In this document: in pieces, positions 1 to 8,944 of the stretch
How the letters are laid out: every line of letters starts with the position of its first letter
How positions within the stretch are numbered: the stretch's first letter is position 1
NCBI RefSeq assembly: GCF_027571385.1
Contig: NZ_CP085636.1
Location: forward strand, 3,348,001 to 3,412,000
From: Shewanella sp. MTB7
Lineage (GTDB): Bacteria; Pseudomonadota; Gammaproteobacteria; Enterobacterales; Shewanellaceae
Length of the DNA: 64,000 nucleotides
Direction of reading: 5' to 3'
Position numbers and translations under genes: made by a program
The notes under the pieces: model-generated
Database searches by the model: none
The model's input: only the letters and a program-made list of their open reading frames with translations
Told to the model about the DNA's origin: nothing

Positions 1-1951
1 CATCATTAGAAAATCGCGCTAGAGTATCCGAACGTCTTACACAATGCCTCAACACTTGAACTAACTTTTTAATCAGTAAATCTCCCTCTTTGTGACCTAA
101 ATCGGTATTAATAGACTTTACTCCACCTAGATCAACAAAGAGTACCGCAAACGTAGCGAGTTCACGGCCATGGAGTAAAATAGACTGCTCTAGTCTGTCT
201 TCCAATAATGAGCGGTTTGGTAATAACGTTAAAGTATCATAATTAGTAAGATGCAGGAGTTTACTTTGCAACTGTTTTCGCTGGCTTCTCTCTTGAAATA
301 GTCGAAATCCCATTAAAATAAAGAGCGATAAAAATATTCCTAAGAACAACAACAGTGCCACCCACCCCAAATACCCTCCCTTAGAGGAGGACTCTACAGC
401 GCTGGGAGTTATCCAATTACGGTAGATATCTCGACTATCTGCTTGGGTTAGATTGTTCAAAACTTGATTGATTAAGGGGGCTAGTTTGGCTTTATCTGGG
501 TGAATGCCAAAATGACTGTGCTGTTCAGAAAAATCTGCTAATACAGACATTTTTAATTGATTAACCTGACTCTGTTTTAACGCCGCTGCCATGTTAATTA
601 CCTTTTCAATGAAGGCATCGGCCAGACCATCAGAAACGGCTTTTAAACCTGCTTGTGTGTCAGCAACTAACACCAACTCAACCCCATACCCAGGCACCAT
701 CAGTTCACTAATGAGCTGATAACCTTCAACGATGGCGACTCTTTGTCCTGACAATTGTTGCACATTAAAGATAGACTCTCTGTCTATAGGCGTTGCCAAT
801 GCCCAAGGTGAAGGCCAATAGGGATCACTAAAATGCAATTGTTTAGCACGTTCGACTGTTTTTGCCACGCTACCCGCGAGATCCACCTTCCCTTCAATAA
901 GATCAGATATGAGTTCTTGCCACTCTTGATATTCAATCGTCTCAACTTTAAGACCCAGTTTATCTTGAAAAAGACGCACAAGCTCACTGTTTACACCGGC
1001 AAACATCCCCCTATTATCGGTATACTCCATTGGCTTCCAGTTATTTAGATAACCCACTTTTAACGGCGGTAAACGGTTGAGAAAAGCTTGTTCCTGTTCA
1101 GAGATATTAAGTGCTTTTAAATCATTGGAAAAAATGCGATTGTTACTATCTAACATCCATTTCTGTTCTATTTCGGCAAGCTCATCGCGATTGATAAGCG
1201 CAAATCCTTGTTTTATTAATGTCGAAAGTTTGGCATTGCCCCCTGCTGATAATACATAGATATCCGTATCAAATTCTAACTCCATAAACTGATAGAAATC
1301 TGACGCTACACCTTTTTGTACCAAATAATGTTGTGTCCATGCAGAAGAGGCGACAAAACTTGAGATATCTCCAGCTATGACGGCTTCAATCATGGCATCG
1401 ACCGAGTTATAGAGCTTTAAATTAACATCAGGTAAAAAGTGCGTTAATTTATCCAGATAAGGCGCTGTAGGCACTGCTCCAATCCGGGTATGAGTCAGAT
1501 CAGAGAGTGATTCAATCGGTTGTGCGAAACTAAATAAGCGACTTTTAACCTGATAGAGCAACTGCTCCCTTTGTAAACCCGTCTTAAGGCTCTCACTCTC
1601 CGGATACCCTATATGTACATCCGCTTGCTCATTGCGAACAAGATCCAGACTAGTATCCATGTTCCCTGTGGAGAATGAGATAGAGATCCCTGTTTTCTCT
1701 GACCATAAATTCCATATATCTACATATAAACCATGGAGGTGTCCATCGACACCTAGACTGACAAAAGGCTCTATCTCTACTGTTACCGATATCTGAAGCC
1801 TTCCTTGAAGCTCCCCCTTATCATTAGTTAATTGATACGGATAGTTTTCAACTTCCATTTCAATCACAAAAGGGGCTTCTTCAATGGCAAGTAACGAGGA
1901 TGAGAAACAAATAAAGAAAAAAATGCTTAAAGATTGATTAAATAATTTCAA
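1..1951 (-). CDS. Sensor protein with tandem periplasmic solute-binding domains and degenerate GGDEF domain (3' end cut by window)
   Basis: Reading the minus strand from a TTG at 1951 gives an uninterrupted frame to the window edge. GGG at 1960-1962 sits 8 bases upstream as a ribosome site, and the N-terminus is a signal peptide (LFNQSLSIFFFICFSSSLLA). Two SBP_bac_3-like periplasmic domains follow, the second starting near base 1080 (PPLKVGYLNNWKPMEY). A membrane helix lies at about 300-365 (GWVALLLFLGIFLSLFILMG) and a GGDEF-like domain begins near 230. Proteins of this layout normally sense small periplasmic ligands and make cyclic di-GMP. Here the first metal-site motif reads VDLGGVKSIN instead of DxDxFKxIN, and the signature starts SND where GGD is expected, so cyclase activity is doubtful. 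The C-terminal part is outside the window and could hold an EAL domain. Confidence 0.85.
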   Translation of the reverse strand, partial: MKLFNQSLSIFFFICFSSSLLAIEEAPFVIEMEVENYPYQLTNDKGELQGRLQISVTVEIEPFVSLGVDGHLHGLYVDIWNLWSEKTGISISFSTGNMDTSLDLVRNEQADVHIGYPESESLKTGLQREQLLYQVKSRLFSFAQPIESLSDLTHTRIGAVPTAPYLDKLTHFLPDVNLKLYNSVDAMIEAVIAGDISSFVASSAWTQHYLVQKGVASDFYQFMELEFDTDIYVLSAGGNAKLSTLIKQGFALINRDELAEIEQKWMLDSNNRIFSNDLKALNISEQEQAFLNRLPPLKVGYLNNWKPMEYTDNRGMFAGVNSELVRLFQDKLGLKVETIEYQEWQELISDLIEGKVDLAGSVAKTVERAKQLHFSDPYWPSPWALATPIDRESIFNVQQLSGQRVAIVEGYQLISELMVPGYGVELVLVADTQAGLKAVSDGLADAFIEKVINMAAALKQSQVNQLKMSVLADFSEQHSHFGIHPDKAKLAPLINQVLNNLTQADSRDIYRNWITPSAVESSSKGGYLGWVALLLFLGIFLSLFILMGFRLFQERSQRKQLQSKLLHLTNYDTLTLLPNRSLLEDRLEQSILLHGRELATFAVLFVDLGGVKSINTDLGHKEGDLLIKKLVQVLRHCVRRSDTLARFSND

Positions 1952-2100
1952 ATTCAATTCCCAAAAAGTCACTAAAATGTATACGCAATGTTACTTTTAA
2001 GCCATTAGACAAAATTTTATCATAAATATCCAGTCCTAGACTTGCTGCAAACAGTCATGATTCGTTAGAATGACATGTTGAATTTATACATTAAAAACCA

Positions 2101-2832
2101 ATGAACACTTCTCAAGATACTATCTACGCTCAAGCATGTGAAAACATTAGCGACTTTCAGTTCGATGAAAAAGTTGCAGTCGTGTTTAATGACATGATCA
2201 CACGTTCTGTTCCTGGTTATGGACAGATCATAAAAACGCTCGGCGATCTTGCCCATAAATACGTCACTCAAGACAGCCATATTTATGATCTAGGTTGCTC
2301 CCTTGGCGCCGCAACGTTAAGTATTCGTCGCAGTATTGGCTCACGAAATTGCACCATCATTGCCGTAGACAATAGTCCATCGATGATTGAACGTTGCCAA
2401 GAAAAATTAGGGGCTTTTGTCAGTGATACTCCTGTGGATCTTGTTTGTGGTGATATACGCGACATTAAAATTGAAAATGCCTCCATGGTCGTGCTTAATT
2501 TTACGATGCAGTTTTTGGCCCCAAAAGACCGAGAGTTACTGCTAAGCAATATCTATAAAGGTCTTAAACCTGGTGGCATTTTAGTGCTATCAGAAAAATT
2601 GAATTTTGAAGACGACTCAGTTCAAAGTTTGCTTGATGATCTTCATCTCGACTTTAAAAGAGCTAATGGTTACAGTGAATTAGAAATAAGCCAAAAACGA
2701 AGTTCACTAGAACATGTAATGAAACCCGATACCTTAAACCAACATGAAATAAGGTTAAAAGAACAAGGTTTTAAACATTTTAACGTATGGTTTCAATGTT
2801 TCAACTTTGCCTCTATGGTAGTGATTAAGTGA
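2101..2832 (+). CDS. cmoA: Carboxy-S-adenosyl-L-methionine synthase CmoA
   Basis: CmoA makes carboxy-SAM from SAM and prephenate; CmoB uses it to build cmo5U at tRNA position 34. The 243-residue length and N-terminus (DTIYAQ...[13 protein letters not shown]) fit the family. The SAM-binding loop [12 protein letters not shown] is at about residues 61-72, followed by the acidic [12 protein letters not shown] strand and [10 protein letters not shown]. The ATG at 2101 has only a weak ribosome site but matches the family start. cmoB follows 91 bases downstream on the same strand, the usual arrangement, so the pair is probably co-transcribed. The upstream gene is divergent, leaving about 150 bases for a promoter. 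Confidence 0.95.
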   Translation: MNTSQDTIYAQACENISDFQFDEKVAVVFNDMITRSVPGYGQIIKTLGDLAHKYVTQDSHIYDLGCSLGAATLSIRRSIGSRNCTIIAVDNSPSMIERCQEKLGAFVSDTPVDLVCGDIRDIKIENASMVVLNFTMQFLAPKDRELLLSNIYKGLKPGGILVLSEKLNFEDDSVQSLLDDLHLDFKRANGYSELEISQKRSSLEHVMKPDTLNQHEIRLKEQGFKHFNVWFQCFNFASMVVIK

Positions 2833-2923
2833 TATTTTTCATTCGATTAGTTGAAATAGACACCTTCATAGGCTTGCTTCGAAGCTATAATTCATTTCTT
2901 ACACCATCTAAGGCGGCACTCAA

Positions 2924-3916
2924 GTGATCAGTTTTAGTTCATTCTACAAAAAAATTGCAGACTCAAGCCTTCAACATTGGTTGGAAACATTACCGGCTAT
3001 TTTAGGTCAGTGGCAACGTGAACATAAACACGGCACCTTACCTAAATGGGAAAAAGTACTTAACAAATTACACTATCCAACACCTGACACCTTAGATCTT
3101 AAGCATTCTGTCACCATAGGAAGTGGCAACCAATTGTCATCTGGTGAACAACAAAAATTGGAAAACTTGCTGCGAATTTTTACTCCTTGGCGAAAAGGTC
3201 CCTTCTCAGTTCATGGAATCAACATCGATACTGAATGGCGTTCTGACTGGAAATGGGAACGTATCCGACCTCACTTGTCACCATTGAATAATCGCACAGT
3301 CTTAGATGTAGGTTGTGGCAGTGGTTATCACATGTGGCGCATGTTAGGTGAAGGTGCTAACCATGTTGTTGGTATCGATCCTTCAACGCTTTTCCTCTGC
3401 CAATTTGAAGCGATTAAACGTTTAGCGGGGGAAGACCTGCCTGTGCATCTATTACCTTTAGGCATTGAAAAATTGCCGCCACTTGATGCGTTCGACACTG
3501 TGTTTTCCATGGGTGTGCTATACCACAGACAATCACCCATTGATCATTTGTTGCAACTTAGGGAGCAATTGAGAACAGGTGGTGAATTAGTATTAGAAAC
3601 ATTGGTTATTGATGGTGATGAAAATACAGTTTTAATGCCAGAAGATAGATATGGCAAGATGAATAATGTATGGTTTCTTCCCTCTGTTGCGACATTAGCA
3701 CTTTGGCTAAAAAAGGCTGGTTTTGTTGATATTAGGTGTGTCGATATTGATATTACATCACTGGCAGAACAAAGAAGAACTGATTGGATGCCAAATGAAT
3801 CACTCGTCGACTACTTAGATCCAGCCAATATTGATCTAACCGTGGAGGGTTACCCTGCACCTAAACGTGCAACGTTTATTGCGACGAAAAACCAACCCAA
3901 TAAAGATCTGATGTGA
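2924..3916 (+). CDS. cmoB: tRNA U34 carboxymethyltransferase CmoB
   Basis: CmoB transfers the carboxymethyl group of carboxy-SAM to 5-hydroxyuridine at the tRNA wobble position. The 330-residue product has the long N-terminal extension of the family ([14 protein letters not shown], then [13 protein letters not shown]). A Rossmann methyltransferase fold follows, with [16 protein letters not shown] from about residue 125 and [13 protein letters not shown] further on. Translation starts at GTG 2924; there is no good in-frame ATG near the conserved N-terminus. Its place directly after cmoA supports the call. Confidence 0.95.
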   Translation: MISFSSFYKKIADSSLQHWLETLPAILGQWQREHKHGTLPKWEKVLNKLHYPTPDTLDLKHSVTIGSGNQLSSGEQQKLENLLRIFTPWRKGPFSVHGINIDTEWRSDWKWERIRPHLSPLNNRTVLDVGCGSGYHMWRMLGEGANHVVGIDPSTLFLCQFEAIKRLAGEDLPVHLLPLGIEKLPPLDAFDTVFSMGVLYHRQSPIDHLLQLREQLRTGGELVLETLVIDGDENTVLMPEDRYGKMNNVWFLPSVATLALWLKKAGFVDIRCVDIDITSLAEQRRTDWMPNESLVDYLDPANIDLTVEGYPAPKRATFIATKNQPNKDLM

Positions 3917-4020
3917 TGATCAACTTGCGCTAACAATCTCCACAAAACTGGAAATAGCTAGCCTTAGTAGAGATGACCTCAAACTTTGAAAAACAAATAC
4001 ATTAGTAAATGGGAAGCACT

Positions 4021-4767
4021 ATGTTTAAACAGATAATCTGTATTGCGATAGCGGCTGGCTTAGCTGGCTGTGCAATGACATCTCAAGAAAACGTAAACTT
4101 ACCGAAAGCGGTCGACGTCTCGGTTCTAGACTCCAGTCTAGCGCGACAGCAAGCAGATTTGATTAAGATCATGGACGAAAATAAAAAAACTCAATCACTT
4201 GCAATATCAGAGTTGTCGTCACACATAGACTCTTTAACCCAAAAGATTTCAACATTAGAACAAGCACCGAAAGAGAAAATCATTTCAATTGCAGAAGATT
4301 GCCCTCCTTCACCTCTTGCAGGAAAGTTCATTCTTGGAGCGGTTGAAAATGTCTATGTTGAAGAGCTCAATGCCAGTTTCAATACGCGTATTGATACTGG
4401 TGCAGAATCATCATCATTAGATGCCCATAATATTATTTTGTTTGAACGTGATGGCAAGCAATGGGTGAGATTCGATGTGTTTACTTTAGGCAATAAAGCC
4501 CCAGCGCAAACTTTCGAATCTAAAGTGGAGCGTTTCGTACGAATTAAACAAGAATCAGATGAAAAAAGCGACCGTAGACCCGTTATCCAAGCACACTTGA
4601 AAATAGGTCAATACTCAGCGGAAACGGATCTCAACTTGGTCGATCGCAGTCACTTAGACTTCCCTCTTTTACTCGGCCGAAAGTTTATGTTAGACATTGC
4701 AGTGGTAGACGTTGGACAAACGTATATCCATGGCAAACAGAAGCTTTCCCGTGATACTGAAAAATAG
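4021..4767 (+). CDS. Retropepsin-like lipoprotein, 'ATP-dependent zinc protease' family (PF05618-like)
   Basis: The ATG at 4021 is preferred over an in-frame ATG at 4009 because GGGAAG lies 4 bases before it and it gives a clean lipoprotein signal, IAIAAGLAGCAM, with the lipid-attachment cysteine. A coiled-coil-like stretch (about residues 35-80) precedes a C-terminal aspartic-protease-like domain with the motif IDTGAESSSLDA, the retropepsin Asp-Thr-Gly signature. LLLGRKFMLDI near the C-terminus fits the second half of that fold. The family name is historical; neither ATP use nor zinc is visible. First gene of a five-gene operon, 10 bases ahead of the next. It probably acts at the inner or outer membrane, periplasmic side. 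Substrate unknown. Confidence 0.85.
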   Translation: MFKQIICIAIAAGLAGCAMTSQENVNLPKAVDVSVLDSSLARQQADLIKIMDENKKTQSLAISELSSHIDSLTQKISTLEQAPKEKIISIAEDCPPSPLAGKFILGAVENVYVEELNASFNTRIDTGAESSSLDAHNIILFERDGKQWVRFDVFTLGNKAPAQTFESKVERFVRIKQESDEKSDRRPVIQAHLKIGQYSAETDLNLVDRSHLDFPLLLGRKFMLDIAVVDVGQTYIHGKQKLSRDTEK

Positions 4768-4777
4768 GAATTTTTAA

Positions 4778-6283
4778 ATGCACTCTAAAAAACCATTTTA
4801 CATACTGGTTGCTCTGTTATTTATAGCTGGTATCGCCACAAGTGTCTTTCGCGGCGTCGAACACAAGGTTCCTTTTTTGCCCGGTAAGCAAGTTCAAAGT
4901 TGGGCTGTCGACGCAAAAGTCAGTTTTCAAGGAACTGGAGGCCCAGCAGAGGTCTCATTCTCATTGCCTAATGATCCCGCTTTTGAGGTCTTAGTCGAAA
5001 ATGCCTCATCACCAGGTTATGGATTAACAATCAGCCAAGATAAACAGGGTCGTCGTGCCTTATGGTCTGTGCGATCTGCTAAAGGACTCCAAAACCTCTA
5101 CTATAAAGTAACGTTAATCCCAACGGGAACGACAGAGGTCATTGCATCAGGAGTACCTGCAACCCCGCAAATCTATATTTGGCCCGCAACCGAAAAAGAG
5201 GCCGCGGAGCAGATTATTGACAAAGTTTGGGCTAAAAGTGCCACCAATATTACGTTTGCTCAGCAGCTCAATAAAGCATTAAACGCCTCCGATAGAAGTC
5301 AGAATGTCGAACTATTGCTTAGCAACAATACTCCGATTCAACTTTTCCTGCACATGTTGCATAATAAAGGCGTTCCAGCAAAAGAAGTTAGCGGTTTATT
5401 TCTTGAAGATCAGCGTCGTAGACAACAATTAACCAGTTTTGTTGAAGTATATAACGACGGTAAATGGGTGTTATTTAACCCCGCTGATGGAACTCAAGGA
5501 CGTAGTGATGACGTATTGCTTTGGGATCGTTCAGGTACATCAACGCTAGATGTCACGGGTGGCGTTAACTCTCAAGTTAACTTTTCAATGTTACAAGACA
5601 CCCGTTCAGCACTCGCGACCTCTTTGGATCTAATGAGAAATCAAGGCGCCTTGGACTTCTCGTTATACCAACTACCATTGGAAGAACAGAGTCTATTTAA
5701 AGGAATTCTGTTAATTCCTGTTGGCGTATTGATGGTTGTTTTCCTTCGCGTAATTGTAGGACTTAAAACCTCTGGTACTTTTATGCCGGTGCTAATTGCA
5801 CTAGCCTTTATTCAGACTACTCTGCTTACGGGTTTAATTGGGTTTATTCTCATCGTCGCTTGTGGCTTGATGATCCGCTCCTATCTATCACAATTGAACT
5901 TACTCTTGATCTCACGAATATCGGCGGTGATCATCGTCGTAATAGGCATCATTGGAGTATTCACTCTTCTCTCCTATAAATTTGGACTAAGTGAAGGATT
6001 AACCATCACCTTCTTCCCTATGATTATTTTGGCATGGACCATTGAAAGAATGTCTATTTTATGGGAAGAGGAAGGCCCTAAAGAGGTCGTAATACAAGGT
6101 GGAGGCAGTCTGTTTGTTGCGACATTAGCTTACTTAGCCATGAGCGCAAGTTGGGCTCAGCACTGGGTATTTAACTTCCTAGGTATTCATCTAGTGATAC
6201 TGGCTCTAGTATTATTAATGGGACAATACACAGGTTACCGTTTGTTTGAACTAAGACGCTTTAAGCCTTTGGCTGGAGAATAG
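4778..6283 (+). CDS. Inactive-transglutaminase membrane protein with C-terminal multi-TM (7TM) domain
   Basis: This 501-residue protein matches the family with an N-terminal anchor, a periplasmic transglutaminase-like domain and a C-terminal seven-helix bundle. An N-terminal helix (FYILVALLFIAGIATSVF) is followed by about 280 periplasmic residues. The transglutaminase-like core around LHMLHNKGVPAKEVSG and TSFVEVYNDGKWVLFNPADG lacks the catalytic residues: the position normally His (as in HAWVEV) is Ser, and I see no catalytic Cys. Hydrophobic helices run from about residue 307 to 490. AGGAA precedes the ATG. It sits between a retropepsin-like protein and an ATP-grasp ligase, as in other genomes with this family. 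A scaffold or sensor role is an inference. Confidence 0.88.
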   Translation: MHSKKPFYILVALLFIAGIATSVFRGVEHKVPFLPGKQVQSWAVDAKVSFQGTGGPAEVSFSLPNDPAFEVLVENASSPGYGLTISQDKQGRRALWSVRSAKGLQNLYYKVTLIPTGTTEVIASGVPATPQIYIWPATEKEAAEQIIDKVWAKSATNITFAQQLNKALNASDRSQNVELLLSNNTPIQLFLHMLHNKGVPAKEVSGLFLEDQRRRQQLTSFVEVYNDGKWVLFNPADGTQGRSDDVLLWDRSGTSTLDVTGGVNSQVNFSMLQDTRSALATSLDLMRNQGALDFSLYQLPLEEQSLFKGILLIPVGVLMVVFLRVIVGLKTSGTFMPVLIALAFIQTTLLTGLIGFILIVACGLMIRSYLSQLNLLLISRISAVIIVVIGIIGVFTLLSYKFGLSEGLTITFFPMIILAWTIERMSILWEEEGPKEVVIQGGGSLFVATLAYLAMSASWAQHWVFNFLGIHLVILALVLLMGQYTGYRLFELRRFKPLAGE

Positions 6284-6285
6284 TC

Positions 6286-7248
6286 ATGAGATTTGAATTC
6301 GCTTGGCCTTCAGCACTGCATAAGAGTGGTGTGCTGGGGATGAATAAGCGCAATATTGACTATATTGGCCGTTATAATCCTCGCAAATTTTATAAGCGCG
6401 TGGATGATAAACTCACCACAAAACAACTTGCTCTTGCCAACAATATCGCAGTACCGTCTTTAATTGGCGTGGTTCGCGAACAGCATGAGATTGAAACAAT
6501 TCCTGCCATGGTTAATGATAAAGATGGCTTCGTCATAAAACCCTCTAAAGGATCGGGCGGTAAAGGGATTTTAGTGATCACTAAGGTCGAAGCCGGACGT
6601 TACTACAAACCCAATGGGCAAGAGGTTAACCACAGTGAAATCTATCGTCATGTCTCAAACGTATTAAGTGGGCTCTTCTCATTAGGTGGCGCACCTGATG
6701 TTGCCATCGTAGAAGGACTTATTCAGTTTGACCCTGTATTTGATGGTTACTCTTATGAGGGAGTACCTGACATAAGATTAATCGTCTACAAGGGCTTTCC
6801 AGTCATGGGAATGTTGCGGCTATCAACAGCAGCTTCAGACGGCAAAGCTAACTTACACCAAGGCGCGGTAGGGGTTGGCGTAGACATTGGTACAGGTAAA
6901 GGCTTACATGCGGTACAGTTTGATAGGCCCATTGAGTTGCACCCTGATACCAATAAGAAACTCATCGATATTCAAGTACCACAATGGGATTTTCTACTTA
7001 ATACCGCATCTAAAGCCTATGAGATGACTGAGATGGGTTATCTCGGCACAGATATGGTGCTAGATAAAATCAAAGGCCCTTTGTTACTCGAGCTCAATGC
7101 AAGACCGGGCTTAGCCATTCAAATAGCCAATGGCCGTGGTATTTTACCCTATTTAAATCATGTCGATTCATTAGGCAATCACAATATGACCGTGGGTGAA
7201 CGTGTTGAATATGCTAAAAAGCATTTTAGCTATAGCGCTAAGCTCTAG
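6286..7248 (+). CDS. ATP-grasp alpha-L-glutamate ligase-like protein (RimK-related)
   Basis: A 320-residue ATP-grasp enzyme. The ATP-binding loop GFVIKPSKGSGGKGILVI lies at about residues 81-98 and the metal/ATP motif LLLELNARPGLAIQIAN at about 267-283. In the RimK relatives such enzymes join an amino acid, often glutamate, to a carboxyl acceptor using ATP. The acceptor here is unknown. It has no signal peptide, so it acts in the cytoplasm. The start follows the preceding stop by two bases with GGAGAA upstream, so translation is probably coupled. The next gene begins inside its last 38 bases. Confidence 0.88.
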   Translation: MRFEFAWPSALHKSGVLGMNKRNIDYIGRYNPRKFYKRVDDKLTTKQLALANNIAVPSLIGVVREQHEIETIPAMVNDKDGFVIKPSKGSGGKGILVITKVEAGRYYKPNGQEVNHSEIYRHVSNVLSGLFSLGGAPDVAIVEGLIQFDPVFDGYSYEGVPDIRLIVYKGFPVMGMLRLSTAASDGKANLHQGAVGVGVDIGTGKGLHAVQFDRPIELHPDTNKKLIDIQVPQWDFLLNTASKAYEMTEMGYLGTDMVLDKIKGPLLLELNARPGLAIQIANGRGILPYLNHVDSLGNHNMTVGERVEYAKKHFSYSAKL

Positions 7249-8944
7249 TCTTCTTATTAGCATCAGTACGGCGGCTCAGGCCGCCGCTTCCCCTATTCCT
7301 ATACTCATAGATCAATGCTTAAAATTGGCCTCACCCGCCACTCAATGGAGCTTAGGTTATGACGAAATTAATAATCGATCTAACACATTAATTAAGACCT
7401 ACCAAACAGAAGAAGCGTTACTCGGCTTATTTAATATTAAAGATCGCTTACAATACTATAGAAGTTTCCCTGTAGCCCCACTACACAGAGAAGGCATACT
7501 GCAATGCCAGCTCCACCTCTCTGATATGATGAATGAAACCCTCAATTCCTCGATGATTCAGAAATTGGTACTCGCGCTTAAACAAAGCGAAAAAGCAGAG
7601 TTACAACAGTTAAGCATAAGAATAAGCACATTAATAAAAGATAAAACAAACCAAAAGGTAAAATCACAACTCTATACCGCGCAAGCAAATATCAAACAGG
7701 GATTGAGAAGCCAAAATTTAACCCTTAAATTTGACGGTACTGATTGCGTTTTACCTAACAAAATAAATCAAGAAAGCAATAGAAATACTAATTTTCACCT
7801 ATCTATTGCCTCTTATTTAATAAGACAAGAAAATACTCATTGCCAACAGTTAGTTTGGCAAGCATATCAGGGACGGGCTAAAGAAAAAAATGCCCAAGCT
7901 CTCATGCTAATAGCCCAGATCAAGCAAGAGAATGCGCTTCAGGCGGGCTTTGCAGATCACAGTGATTTTACATTATCGAACCAATTTCTTTCCTCTGCGA
8001 AATTAGTCGCATTATTTCTGAACGCAGCAACAAAAGCGATAAATACGCCACCTTGGGAAGTAGGAAGAGAACTCGCAGATTCCATTAAAAGCCCTGTGGT
8101 ACAAACTACATCTAGCGTTTTTATTCAGCGTATCTACACCAGAGCTAATGAGTTGGGTTTCACATTTGAAACCGTCACCGAGCATACCCATAGAGTCTGG
8201 TATAACGGTAGGCTTCTAGGTGATCTGTATTTCAATACAGGGAAACGTACTCGAGCCCAAAGATTAAGAGCGCCAGTACAAGGAGTTCAGTTTGGACAAG
8301 TTCAGATAAACACTAAAGCTATGCTAGCTAGTTACTGGGATAAACATGCTTTAGTAACGGCGATGTCGATTGCTTTATCACAACTATCTGCCACTAGTCA
8401 TTACTATTTAATCAATACCTTAGGTGAAACGTCAGACACCTCACGTTTGGGGCAATACTGGTTGGAACTTTTTCTATCGGACAGTGTATTAGAACCTAAA
8501 TTAGTGGGAAGTAGAGAAGATAAAATTGCCAAGTACTCAACCCAACTGAAAGTGTTCCGCGCTAAAGTTGCACTGGACTTCTATCGTAATGACCAATCTA
8601 AAATGTATGATGATCTCACGTTAGAATTCAGTAAATCCTTCGGACAATCATGGAACCAGCCCGAAAATCACGCTTACAGCTTTCTCGCGATTACAGATCT
8701 TGGGCCACTTTATTACCAAGAGATTTGGCAAGAAGCACTGGCTCACTTTATTTATCAAAGTACGCGTGGTTGCCTATATCAGCAAAGAGTATTTGAACTT
8801 TTGTTGATTAATGAAGATTCACTTAGCCTTAAAAACAAATTAACCACCCTATTGAACCAGTCCATCGACCCTGTTTCACTTATTAAAAGGATACAAGATG
8901 CATCCAATGTTGAAGACAAGCTTAGTCTCTCTTGCACTCTTTAG
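7211..8944 (+). CDS. Secreted M3-peptidase-like protein lacking the zinc motif (probable pseudoenzyme)
   Basis: The chosen ATG at 7211 gives a signal peptide (LAIALSSSLLISISTAAQAA); a GTG at 7196 would only add five residues. The body resembles M3 oligopeptidases in order and local motifs: GFADHSDFTLSNQFL (family: LGFxxYAExxL), then RLLGDLYFNTGKRTRAQR (family: YFDLYxRxGKRxGA), SRLGQYWLELFLSDSVLEP (family: DFVELPSQLMEnWxxEP), and LYYQEIWQEALAHF near the end. Where M3 enzymes carry HEFGHA there is HALVTAMSIALSQLS, with no HExxH, so zinc hydrolysis is not expected. This homology is my motif reading, not a search result. It overlaps the previous gene by 38 bases and the next by 47. Length is close to M3 enzymes. 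Confidence 0.6.
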   Translation: MLKSILAIALSSSLLISISTAAQAAASPIPILIDQCLKLASPATQWSLGYDEINNRSNTLIKTYQTEEALLGLFNIKDRLQYYRSFPVAPLHREGILQCQLHLSDMMNETLNSSMIQKLVLALKQSEKAELQQLSIRISTLIKDKTNQKVKSQLYTAQANIKQGLRSQNLTLKFDGTDCVLPNKINQESNRNTNFHLSIASYLIRQENTHCQQLVWQAYQGRAKEKNAQALMLIAQIKQENALQAGFADHSDFTLSNQFLSSAKLVALFLNAATKAINTPPWEVGRELADSIKSPVVQTTSSVFIQRIYTRANELGFTFETVTEHTHRVWYNGRLLGDLYFNTGKRTRAQRLRAPVQGVQFGQVQINTKAMLASYWDKHALVTAMSIALSQLSATSHYYLINTLGETSDTSRLGQYWLELFLSDSVLEPKLVGSREDKIAKYSTQLKVFRAKVALDFYRNDQSKMYDDLTLEFSKSFGQSWNQPENHAYSFLAITDLGPLYYQEIWQEALAHFIYQSTRGCLYQQRVFELLLINEDSLSLKNKLTTLLNQSIDPVSLIKRIQDASNVEDKLSLSCTL

